From assembly GCA_025966215.1 (NCBI GenBank), contig JAOPVM010000322.1, positions 1-13,024 of the forward strand: 13,024 bases of DNA, in the 5' to 3' direction. The stretch is from Klenkia sp. (GTDB taxonomy: Bacteria; Actinomycetota; Actinomycetes; Mycobacteriales; Geodermatophilaceae). The position numbers and the translations under genes were made by a program. The stretch's first letter is position 1, and each line of letters begins with the position of its first letter. Positions 1 through 5,960 of this stretch are shown here, in pieces. The notes under the pieces are model-generated. The model was not told where the DNA came from. It saw nothing but the letters and a program-made list of their open reading frames with translations, and made no database searches.

Positions 1-10
1 TGGCCCGGGG

Positions 11-598
11 ATGGGCCAGACTCGTCTCGTGCGCTCCCCTCGCCGGCCGCTGACCGTCACGGCCGCTCTCCTCGCGGCCCTCGTCCTCACCGGCTGCGGC
101 GCCGGGCAGGAGGACCCGACCGCCGACCCGGCGGCCACCAGCACCGCGACGTCGTCCGGGCCGGGGACCGGCACGCCCGGCGCGACCGCACCCACCGCCG
201 CCGAGCCGGTCACCACCGAGCAGGACTGCCCGTACCTGGACACCGCCACGGTGCAGGACACCGTGGGTCAGCAGACCCCCACCGTCACCACCACCGGGGT
301 GCCCGGGGGACCGCCGCCCAGCTGCACCTTCGACAAGCCGAACGGCGAGGCCGCGGCGACGGTGGAGATCGGCCGAGCCACCGACCCGGTCGCTGCCCGG
401 ACCGCCGCGGTGCAGCGGGTGGCCGGCATCGGCGGCACCGCCGTGGACGACGTGGCCGACGGCGGCGGGATCGCCACGACCGACGGTGGGACGGTGCTCG
501 CCGTGGCCGACGGGACGCTGGTGGTGGTGGTCACCATCAACCAGGAGTCCAGCCTGCAGGCCCGCGAGCTGGCGCTGGTCGTGACCGCCGCGCTGTAG
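11..598 (+). CDS. DUF2020-type lipoprotein
   Basis: Predicted secreted lipoprotein of 195 aa. Residues 1-12 are basic, 13-27 are hydrophobic, and a lipobox LTGC places the lipidated cysteine at residue 29. A Thr/Pro/Ala/Gly-rich linker (about 30-68) follows, typical of surface lipoproteins. The globular part begins at QDCPYLDT (about 71) and carries a second cysteine in SCTF (about 105). It ends with a VVVTINQES segment and an ARELAL helix. This arrangement (CPYL near the start, a VVVTxNQ strand followed by an AR-containing helix) resembles the actinobacterial DUF2020 lipoproteins; the assignment is from memory of the family. Biochemical function is unknown. The ATG is preceded closely by GGGG, and the window begins only 10 bp upstream, so an earlier start cannot be excluded. 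It sits 46 bp before ppiA on the same strand. Confidence 0.8.
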   Translation: MGQTRLVRSPRRPLTVTAALLAALVLTGCGAGQEDPTADPAATSTATSSGPGTGTPGATAPTAAEPVTTEQDCPYLDTATVQDTVGQQTPTVTTTGVPGGPPPSCTFDKPNGEAAATVEIGRATDPVAARTAAVQRVAGIGGTAVDDVADGGGIATTDGGTVLAVADGTLVVVVTINQESSLQARELALVVTAAL

Positions 599-644
599 AC
601 CGGGCCGGCGGACCGGTTCGTCCCCCGTCGCCGCAGGTGGGACC

Positions 645-1187
645 ATGGGACGCGTGACCGAATCGACTCCTGCACGGCGCGCAGTCCTGCACACCAACCA
701 CGGCGACATCACCGTGGACCTGTTCCCGGACCACGCCCCCAAGACCGTCGCCAACTTCGCCGAGCTCGCCGAGGGCAGCCGCGAGTGGGTGGACCCCCGC
801 ACCCGGGCCAAGACCACCGAGAAGCTGTACGACGGCACGATCTTCCACCGGGTCATCGACGGCTTCATGATCCAGGGCGGCGACCCGCTCGGTCAGGGCA
901 CCGGCGGCCCCGGCTACCGCTTCGGCGACGAGTTCCACCCCGACCTGCAGTTCTCCAAGCCCTACCTGCTCGCCATGGCCAACGCCGGCCCGGGCACCAA
1001 CGGCTCGCAGTTCTTCATCACGACCAGCAACACCCCGCACCTCAACAACAAGCACACGATCTTCGGCGAGGTGGCCGACGACGCCTCCCGCCAGGTCGTC
1101 GACGCCATCGGCAAGGTGCCCACCGCCCGCGGTGACAAGCCCCTCGAGGACGTCGTGATCACCTCGGTCGAGGTGCAGCGCAGCTGA
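645..1187 (+). CDS. ppiA: Peptidyl-prolyl cis-trans isomerase, cyclophilin type
   Basis: Single-domain cyclophilin of 180 aa that catalyses cis-trans isomerisation of X-Pro bonds; cytoplasmic, as no signal peptide is visible. The active-site signature is intact: FHRVIDGFMIQGGD (Arg69, Phe74, Met75, Gln77), then MANAGPGTNGSQFF (Gln122, Phe123) and NNKHTIFGEV (His137). The usual Trp/Phe before the last motif is His132, a common bacterial variation that in other cyclophilins weakens cyclosporin binding. The ATG at 645 has AGGTGG just upstream; a GTG at 654 is an alternative start. This is the Rv0009 counterpart and anchors the window to the oriC-proximal arc of actinobacteria. Its last four bases overlap the proposed start of the rhomboid gene, implying translational coupling. 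Confidence 0.95.
   Translation: MGRVTESTPARRAVLHTNHGDITVDLFPDHAPKTVANFAELAEGSREWVDPRTRAKTTEKLYDGTIFHRVIDGFMIQGGDPLGQGTGGPGYRFGDEFHPDLQFSKPYLLAMANAGPGTNGSQFFITTSNTPHLNNKHTIFGEVADDASRQVVDAIGKVPTARGDKPLEDVVITSVEVQRS
1170..1175 (+). promoter_or_regulatory. Ribosome binding site GAGGTG deciding a CTG start
   Basis: GAGGTG lies inside the last codons of ppiA, 8 nt before the CTG at 1184. It is the only Shine-Dalgarno-like sequence upstream of the zinc-ribbon coding part of the rhomboid gene and supports initiation at CTG. Confidence 0.5.
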
Positions 1188-2068
1188 GCACCACCCCTGA
1201 CGGTCCGGGCGGCGCCGGCGGCGAGCAGCCGCCGGCGCCCCCGGCCACCACCTGCTACCGGCACCCCGAGCGGCCGACCCGGATCTCCTGCGTGCGCTGC
1301 GGGCGGCCGATCTGCCCGGAGTGCATGCACCCCGCCTCGGTCGGCTTCCAGTGCCCCGAGGAGATCGCCGAGGCCCGGCGCACCGTCCGCCAGCCCAAGC
1401 GCACCACCGGCCTGCAGGTCGCGGGCCGCCGGTGGGGCACCGTCACCGTCACCCTCGTCGCGCTCAACGTCGCCGTCGCCATCGCGACCGCCGGGTCAGC
1501 GATCAGCGTCGGCAACAGCCCGCTGCGCACCTTCTCCTCCCCGCTGCAGTCGGCGCTGCTCACCGCACCCGTACTGGTCGACGACGGTCAGTGGTGGCGG
1601 GTCGTCACCAGCGCCTTCACCCATGCCAGCCTGGTGCACCTGGCGCTGAACATGCTCGCGCTGCTGCTGTTCGGCTCCGAGCTCGAACGCATGATGGGCA
1701 AGGCGCGCTACCTGACCGTCTACCTGGTCGCCGCGCTCGGCGGGGCCGCCGCGCTCCAGCTGTTCGGCGCCTACCTCGGCGGCGTCGTCGGGGCCTCCGG
1801 TGCGATCTACGGCCTGCTCGGTGCCTTCGGGGTGGTGCTCGTCCGGCAGAAGCAGGACCTGCGCGGTCTGCTCACCCTGCTCGCGATCAACCTGGTGATC
1901 AGCTTCCTGCCCGGCGTCTCCCTGCTCGGGCACCTGGGCGGGCTGGTCACCGGGGCCGCAGCGGCTGCGATCCTGTTGTGGGCCCGGCGGCGCACCGCGC
2001 TGGCCGTCGGTGGTGTCGCGCTGCTGGTCGTGGTCCTGCTGGTGCTCGTCTTCGGCGGGCTCCGCTAG
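1184..2068 (+). CDS. Rhomboid family intramembrane serine protease with N-terminal zinc ribbon
   Basis: A rhomboid protease cleaves transmembrane helices inside the membrane. With the start proposed here the protein is 294 aa. A Gly/Pro-rich leader (1-22) is followed by a B-box-like zinc-binding segment (C24, H27, C36, C39, C44, C47, C57), then about six or seven membrane helices from residue 85. Rhomboid hallmarks are present: WWRVVTSAFTH (137-147), HLALN (152-156), GASG with nucleophile Ser205, and GHLGG with catalytic His250. Beginning at the first GTG/ATG in frame (GTG 1292) would cut through the zinc ribbon and drop its first cysteines. The upstream frame stays open and offers CTG-AGC-ACC-ACC (read MSTT) at 1184, overlapping the ppiA stop as CTGA behind a GAGGTG. 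The stop codon overlaps the stop of the convergent PH-domain gene. The substrate is unknown. Confidence 0.88.
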   Translation: MSTTPDGPGGAGGEQPPAPPATTCYRHPERPTRISCVRCGRPICPECMHPASVGFQCPEEIAEARRTVRQPKRTTGLQVAGRRWGTVTVTLVALNVAVAIATAGSAISVGNSPLRTFSSPLQSALLTAPVLVDDGQWWRVVTSAFTHASLVHLALNMLALLLFGSELERMMGKARYLTVYLVAALGGAAALQLFGAYLGGVVGASGAIYGLLGAFGVVLVRQKQDLRGLLTLLAINLVISFLPGVSLLGHLGGLVTGAAAAAILLWARRRTALAVGGVALLVVVLLVLVFGGLR

Positions 2069-2469
2069 CTCCCCGCCGGACGCAGCCGCAGCAGGTCCGC
2101 ACCCACCCGCTCCGGGTCCGCGCCCAGGTCCCGCCGGCCGAGCACCAGCAGCACGGTGTCCTCGGCGGTGTCCTCGAGCTCCAACGTCGTCGTCCGCACG
2201 CCGAGCCGACGCGTCGTCCGGACCCGGGTGCGCAGCCGGTCCCACGGCACCGTCGTCGTCCCGCCGGTCGTACGGACGGCGACACCGGCCTCGTCGGCGG
2301 ACAGCCGGGGCGCCCGCAGCAGGTCCCGGACGGCGACGGCCAGCAGCAGCGCAGCTGCGCCCCCGACCAGCACGGCGCCGACCCGGTCGACGAGCAGCGC
2401 GGCGGCGCCGAGCAGCGCCGCCACGACGACGGCGCCGACGGTCTCCCCGAGGCGTGTGGACCACTGCAC
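2065..2469 (-). CDS. PH-domain membrane protein (Rv0010c-like)
   Basis: Small protein of 134 aa. A short N-terminus leads into two predicted membrane helices (about 11-28 and 30-48), followed by a C-terminal cytoplasmic domain (about 53-130). The pattern APRLSADEAGVAVRT, VPWDRL and TTTLELED is typical of bacterial PH-like (bPH) domains such as mycobacterial Rv0010c, which occupies the same place between ppiA and crgA. Function is not established. The GTG start at 2467-2469 (VQWSTRL) has no strong Shine-Dalgarno; an ATG a few bases upstream is in another frame. Its TAG shares bases 2066-2067 with the TAG of the rhomboid gene (a CTAG palindrome read both ways), so the two genes converge with no spacer. 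The first codons already contain a DnaA-box-like 9-mer. Confidence 0.8.
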   Translation of the reverse strand: MQWSTRLGETVGAVVVAALLGAAALLVDRVGAVLVGGAAALLLAVAVRDLLRAPRLSADEAGVAVRTTGGTTTVPWDRLRTRVRTTRRLGVRTTTLELEDTAEDTVLLVLGRRDLGADPERVGADLLRLRPAGS

Positions 2470-2841
2470 GGGCCCATGGTCGCAAGCGGTTCGTCCACAG
2501 GGTCGGCGCGGCCGCTGCCGGGACGGGTGGGACGACCGTGACCGGCGGGGCGAACGGGGGGTTCACCAGCGGCGCGCCCGGGTAGACAGGGCGCGGCCGA
2601 CCGTTCCCGTACTGCGGTGACCGACCTGGTGGAGTCGACTTCTCCACACCTGTGTGCACAGGTGGGGACAGAAGAACAGACGTGTAGTTACCCCGCCGGG
2701 CGGTGCGCCCCACGTGTCACACGGTGCGCATCGGCGCTGGTCAGCGGGCTGGAGGACCTGGCTGGGGATCCACACTCGGTGGACAACCCTGGGGGTGACG
2801 GTCCCCGCGCGCTGTGGACTCCCGTGTCGACCTGTGCACAG
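2455..2841. promoter_or_regulatory. Cluster of DnaA-box-like 9-mers and CTGTGCACAG palindromes
   Basis: Reading both strands, four 9-mers differ by one base from the actinobacterial DnaA box TTGTCCACA: 2455-2463 (-) TGGTCCACA, 2491-2499 (+) TCGTCCACA, 2640-2648 (+) TTCTCCACA and 2778-2786 (-) TTGTCCACC. Two TGTGCACA palindromes centred near 2656 and 2836 give one-mismatch matches to TTGTGCACA on both strands (CTGTGCACA). Weaker 7/9 copies lie at 2766-2774 and 2813-2821 (-). This density is not seen elsewhere in the window. Whether DnaA binds here is inference. Confidence 0.4.
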
Positions 2842-2934
2842 CGGTGCGCACCCGGGTCGGCGGGCCGGTCCGGTCGTCGAGTCGACCCCGCGCCTCGTCT
2901 GGCAGACCGGGCGCACAACCGCGACGCTTGCCCG
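2470..2934. other. 465-bp intergenic region, no convincing gene
   Basis: This lies between the divergent starts of the PH-domain gene and the Rossmann-fold gene. A frame open from 2617 runs into the Rossmann gene, but its translation is Cys/Arg/Pro-rich without any recognisable fold and is judged non-coding. The stretch holds most of the DnaA-box-like sites, both TGTGCACA palindromes, a slightly AT-richer patch around 2668-2690, and a small palindrome GTCTGGCAGAC at 2897-2907, 27 bp before the ATG of the next gene. Promoters for both flanking genes must lie here, but I cannot pick convincing -35/-10 pairs. Confidence 0.6.
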
Positions 2935-3879
2935 ATGCAGGTCTTGGTGACGGGTGCGTCCGGTTTCGTGGGTGGTCGACTCACGTCGGCCCTGGTCGAG
3001 GAGGGGCACCGGGTGCGGGCCATGACCCGTCGTCCGGAGGCCTACGCGGGGGCCGGTGCGGCCGTGGCCGGTGACGTGACCGACGAGGGGTCGCTGCGTC
3101 GTGCCCTGGAGGGCTGCGAGGCCGCCTACTACCTGGTGCACAGCCTCGACGCCGCCGACTTCCAGGACCGGGACGCCGCCGCCGCGCGCACCTTCGGCCG
3201 GGCGGCCGCCGATGCCGGCGTGCGCCGGATCGTCTACCTCGGCGGCCTGGGCGACGACGCCGACGACCTGTCCGCGCACCTGCGCAGCCGCCGGGAGGTC
3301 GAGCGGCTGCTCGGGGGGGCCGGGGTGCCGGTCACCGTGCTGCGCGCCGGCATCGTGGTCGGCCACGGGGGCGTCTCCTGGGAGATGACCCGTCAGCTGG
3401 TCGCGCACCTGCCGGCCATGGTCACCCCGCGGTGGGTGCACACCCGCACCCAGCCGATCGCCGTCGCCGACGTCGTCCGGTACCTGGTGGGCGTGCTCGA
3501 GGCCCCCGAGGCCGAGGGGCGGGTCTTCGAGGTCGGCGGGCCCGACGTCCTGGAGTACCTGGAGATGCTCACCCGGGTGGCCGACATCCAGGGCCGGCAC
3601 CTCTTCGTGCTCCCGGTGCCGCTGCTGAGCCCGCAGCTGTCCTCCCGCTGGCTGGCCCTGGTGACCGACGTCGACGTCCAGACCGGTCGCTCGCTGATCG
3701 ACTCGATGACCAACGAGGTGGTCGTCACGGACGACGCCATCCGGCGGGTCGTGCCCTTCGAGCCGATGGACTACGACCAGGCGGTGCTGGTCGCGCTGGG
3801 CGAACGCGCTGCCGATCGCCGCCGATCGGCCGGATCGGGCAGGCGGCTGGGGCTGCTCGCTCGCGGAGCCCGCTCGTGA
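2935..3879 (+). CDS. NAD(P)-binding Rossmann-fold protein (NmrA/atypical SDR)
   Basis: Protein of 314 aa. It opens directly with a Rossmann strand and nucleotide loop, VLVTGASGFVGG (residues 3-14; GxxGxxG at G7, G10, G13). The second-strand region RAMTRRPE and the acidic GDVTD motif (47-51) follow. YYLVHSLD (65-72) and RRIVYLGGLGDD (97-108) are typical of the NmrA-like atypical SDRs that lack the canonical YxxxK dyad. The fusion partner DUF2867 found in longer relatives is absent. The substrate is unknown, and it may be a redox-sensing or sugar/lipid-modifying protein. ATG 2935 is chosen because the fold begins there; no clear Shine-Dalgarno is visible, so leaderless translation is possible. 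The gene ends in a GTGA overlap with the CPBP gene, so the two products are co-translated. Confidence 0.85.
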   Translation: MQVLVTGASGFVGGRLTSALVEEGHRVRAMTRRPEAYAGAGAAVAGDVTDEGSLRRALEGCEAAYYLVHSLDAADFQDRDAAAARTFGRAAADAGVRRIVYLGGLGDDADDLSAHLRSRREVERLLGGAGVPVTVLRAGIVVGHGGVSWEMTRQLVAHLPAMVTPRWVHTRTQPIAVADVVRYLVGVLEAPEAEGRVFEVGGPDVLEYLEMLTRVADIQGRHLFVLPVPLLSPQLSSRWLALVTDVDVQTGRSLIDSMTNEVVVTDDAIRRVVPFEPMDYDQAVLVALGERAADRRRSAGSGRRLGLLARGARS

Positions 3880-4661
3880 GCCGCGCGTCGCTGCCGGACC
3901 GGATCTGGGGCCAGGTGACGTCGCGGGCCCCGGCATGGCTGATCGACCCGGTGCCCCGTGACCACCGGGAGTCCGACACGGCCTTCAGGCGTCGCCGCCG
4001 GGTCACCGCTGCGGTGGCGGTGGTGGGCGCCGGTCTGCTGGGCGTCTCGCTGTCCCAGAAGCCGGACTCCAAGGCCTTCTACGGCCTCACGATGGCCGTG
4101 GCCGGCACCTGGGTCGCCGGTGGGATCGCCTCCGGGCCGCTGCACCGCGGCTGGATGCGCTCCTCCCGGGAGGTGCTGCACCGCCCGGTGATCACCCCGG
4201 TCGTCACCGGTGTGGGCGTGTTCGGCCTGTTCTACAGCGCCGCGCTGGTCGCCCGGCAGATCCCCGTGCTCAACGCCGCCGTCACCCGGGTGCTGCGCTA
4301 CGCCCACCAGGGCAACCCGGCGCTGGTGGCCACGACGACGCTGGCCAACGGGGCGGCCGAGGAGGTGTTCTTCCGCGGGGCGCTCTACGCCGCGGCCGGG
4401 ACCACCCACCCGGTGCTGAAGTCCACCGTGGTCTACGGGTTGGCCACCACCGCGACCCGCAACCCGGCACTGGTGCTGGCCTCGGTGGTCATGGGCCTGC
4501 TCTTCGGCTGGCAGCGCAAGGTCACCGGCGGCATCCAGGCCCCGGTGCTCACCCACCTGGTCTGGTCCACGCTCATGCTGCGCTTCCTGCCGGCCCTGTT
4601 CGACGACCAGCCCAGCATCGACGTCCCCGCGCCCGGCGACGTGGAGGCGCCCACCGCCTGA
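3876..4661 (+). CDS. CPBP-family intramembrane protease-like protein, divergent active site
   Basis: Membrane protein of 261 aa starting at a GTG that overlaps the preceding stop (GTGA). After a basic amphipathic N-terminus (1-42) there are several hydrophobic helices. CPBP (Abi) motif 1 is intact: AEEVFFRG with Glu162, Glu163 and Arg167. Motif 2, usually F-x3-H, reads Y187-G-L-A-T191, so the metal-ligand histidine is replaced by threonine. Motif 3 keeps His227 (THLVWS), but the usual Asn four residues later is Ser231. The C-terminus is acidic and Pro-rich. Family assignment is firm; proteolytic activity is doubtful, and a scaffold or pseudoenzyme role is possible. The CPBP family includes CAAX-prenyl-type endopeptidases and bacteriocin self-immunity proteins. 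Its partner in this two-gene operon is the NAD(P)-binding protein, and a strong terminator follows 7 bp after the stop. Confidence 0.82.
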   Translation: MSRASLPDRIWGQVTSRAPAWLIDPVPRDHRESDTAFRRRRRVTAAVAVVGAGLLGVSLSQKPDSKAFYGLTMAVAGTWVAGGIASGPLHRGWMRSSREVLHRPVITPVVTGVGVFGLFYSAALVARQIPVLNAAVTRVLRYAHQGNPALVATTTLANGAAEEVFFRGALYAAAGTTHPVLKSTVVYGLATTATRNPALVLASVVMGLLFGWQRKVTGGIQAPVLTHLVWSTLMLRFLPALFDDQPSIDVPAPGDVEAPTA

Positions 4662-4668
4662 GGACGAC

Positions 4669-4700
4669 GACGGCCCCCGCCCGGGTGGGCGGGGGCCGTC
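4669..4700. terminator. Bidirectional hairpin terminator
   Basis: A perfect 14-bp inverted repeat, GACGGCCCCCGCCC (4669-4682) and GGGCGGGGGCCGTC (4687-4700), encloses a 4-nt GGGT loop. It lies 7 bp after the CPBP stop and 25 bp beyond the crgA stop, between convergent genes. There is no U-tract, as is common in actinobacteria. Confidence 0.85.
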
Positions 4701-4725
4701 GGCAGTGCGGGGTCGGTGGGCGGGC

Positions 4726-4998
4726 TCAGCGCCAGCGCATCGACATGACCAGCCCGGCGACCATCGCGCCGAAGCCGATCGCGAAGTTCCAGGCGCCGAG
4801 GGACACCATGACCGGGATCTGGTCACCGGCGACGTAGTAGACGACGATCCAGACCAGGCCGAGCACCATCAGCGCGACCATCACCCCGGCGTACCAGCGG
4901 GGGCTGGGCTGGGTGGCGCGGGCACGGGCCGCACTGGCCGGCAGCACTCCCTCGGGCGGGGTGTAGACCGACTTCTTGCGCACCTTGGACTTGGGCAC
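4726..4998 (-). CDS. crgA: Cell division protein CrgA
   Basis: Small membrane protein of 90 aa. The basic, conserved N-terminus PKSKVRKKSVYTPP (2-15) is diagnostic for CrgA. A short linker and two transmembrane helices follow (about 36-57 and 64-85), separated by a tight periplasmic turn (AGDQIP), with a short MRWR tail. CrgA localises to the septum, interacts with FtsZ, FtsQ and penicillin-binding proteins, and helps regulate septation in actinobacteria. The GTG start at 4996-4998 has GAGGAG 8 nt upstream; the open frame continues far upstream of it but carries no CrgA-like sequence there. Position next to the DUF881 gene on the opposite strand matches mycobacterial Rv0011c/Rv0012. Confidence 0.95.
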   Translation of the reverse strand: MPKSKVRKKSVYTPPEGVLPASAARARATQPSPRWYAGVMVALMVLGLVWIVVYYVAGDQIPVMVSLGAWNFAIGFGAMVAGLVMSMRWR

Positions 4999-5137
4999 TG
5001 CGCGGACTCCTCGGGCTTCGCTTCCACGTGCAGGGGTGTCCGGGCACGAGCTCCACCGGCCACGACGTCCACCCAGCCTAAGCTGAGGTCCACGGGCTGC
5101 GGTGGCACGGCCCGCCCCGACGCGCGAGGAGGTGTCC
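4999..5137. promoter_or_regulatory. Divergent crgA / DUF881 intergenic region
   Basis: This 139-bp stretch must hold the promoters of crgA (leftward) and the DUF881 gene (rightward). A TAAGCT at 5079-5084, whose reverse strand nearby reads TAGGCT, resembles an actinobacterial -10 element in either direction. No well-spaced -35 is evident, so the exact promoters remain unassigned. Confidence 0.3.
5126..5132 (+). promoter_or_regulatory. Ribosome binding site GAGGAGG for the DUF881 gene
   Basis: GAGGAGG lies 5 nt before GTG 5138. It decides that start over the in-frame GTG at 5102, which lies upstream of it and lacks any Shine-Dalgarno. Confidence 0.75.
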
Positions 5138-5899
5138 GTGACGCGAGCCGAGACCCGCCGCCGCGGACGTCCCCAGCGCACCGTGTGGACGGCGCTGGTA
5201 CCTGTCGTCGCCCTGGCTGCCGGACTGCTGTTCGCCACCTCCGGGCAGACCGCGCGCGGCACCGACCTGCGTGCCGGGGACGTGTCCCAGCTCGGCGGGC
5301 TGATCCAGCAGCTGCAGGCCGCGGCGGACCGGCAGGAGGCCGAGCTGTCCTCGCTGCAGGCCCGCAGCGAGGAGCTGACCGACGAGGTGGCCGGCCGCGA
5401 CTCCGAGGTGGGCGCCCTGCAGGCCGCCGGGGACACCGGACTGCAGTCCGCCGGCCTCACCGAGCTGTCCGGGGCCGGGGTGGAGATCGTGCTGGACGAC
5501 GCCCCGGCCACCGCCGACGGCACGCTGCCCCGCGGGGCCGGTCCCGACGACCTGGTCATCCACCAGTCCGACGTGCAGGGCGTGGTCAACGCGCTGTGGG
5601 CCGCCGGCGCCGACGGGGTGACGATCATGGGCCAGCGGCTGATCGGCACCAGCGCCGTCCGCTGCGTCGGCAACACCCTCCTGCTGCAGGGCCGGACGTA
5701 CTCCCCGCCCTTCGTGCTGACCGCCGTCGGGGACGCCGACGCGATGCGCGAGGAGCTCCGCGGCTCCTACGAGGTGGGGTTGTTGCAGGCCGCGGTCGAC
5801 CGGTACGGCCTCACCTACCGGGTGACAGACGCCCGCCAGGTCACGCTGCCCGCCTACGATGGCGCACTGGACCTGCAGCACGCCACACCCGTGGGCTGA
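5138..5899 (+). CDS. DUF881 membrane-anchored protein
   Basis: Protein of 253 aa. A basic N-terminus (1-15) is followed by one membrane helix (about 18-34). Residues 49-93 form a probable coiled coil rich in Gln/Glu/Leu (repeated QLQ, QEAELSSLQ). A DUF881 domain occupies about 105-250, with GAGVEIVLDDAP, the DLVIHQSDVQGVVNALW block and the GADGVTIMGQRL segment ending in ALDLQHA. The domain is predicted to be extracytoplasmic. The family is widespread in Gram-positives; related genes next to crgA in actinobacteria and near division genes in Firmicutes suggest a role in division or envelope assembly, but no biochemical activity is known to me. It corresponds to mycobacterial Rv0012. The sortase gene follows 61 bp downstream in the same direction. 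Confidence 0.88.
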   Translation: MTRAETRRRGRPQRTVWTALVPVVALAAGLLFATSGQTARGTDLRAGDVSQLGGLIQQLQAAADRQEAELSSLQARSEELTDEVAGRDSEVGALQAAGDTGLQSAGLTELSGAGVEIVLDDAPATADGTLPRGAGPDDLVIHQSDVQGVVNALWAAGADGVTIMGQRLIGTSAVRCVGNTLLLQGRTYSPPFVLTAVGDADAMREELRGSYEVGLLQAAVDRYGLTYRVTDARQVTLPAYDGALDLQHATPVG

Positions 5900-5960
5900 C
5901 CCCAGCTCCGTCCGGGCGGTGTAAGGCACAGGTCAGACCGACGGCCCCGGGGGGACCACA

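Noticed and set aside
560..586. Inverted repeat candidates near the end of the lipoprotein gene as a terminator
   Set aside because: No stem of convincing length with a compact loop could be built between the lipoprotein gene and ppiA.
2617..2934. In-frame N-terminal extension of the Rossmann-fold protein (106 codons)
   Set aside because: The translation is Cys/Arg/Pro-rich and unlike any domain, the nucleotide-binding fold begins cleanly at ATG 2935, and the DNA is better explained as a regulatory region with DnaA-box-like repeats.
2470..2934. A complete chromosomal origin (oriC)
   Set aside because: There is no perfect TTGTCCACA/TTATCCACA box, no clear AT-rich unwinding element and no dnaA or dnaN in the window, so only a DnaA-box-like cluster is claimed.
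2563..3936. Minus-strand open frame of 457 codons
   Set aside because: Antisense shadow of the Rossmann-fold gene with Gly/His/Asp-rich composition typical of complementary-strand reading.
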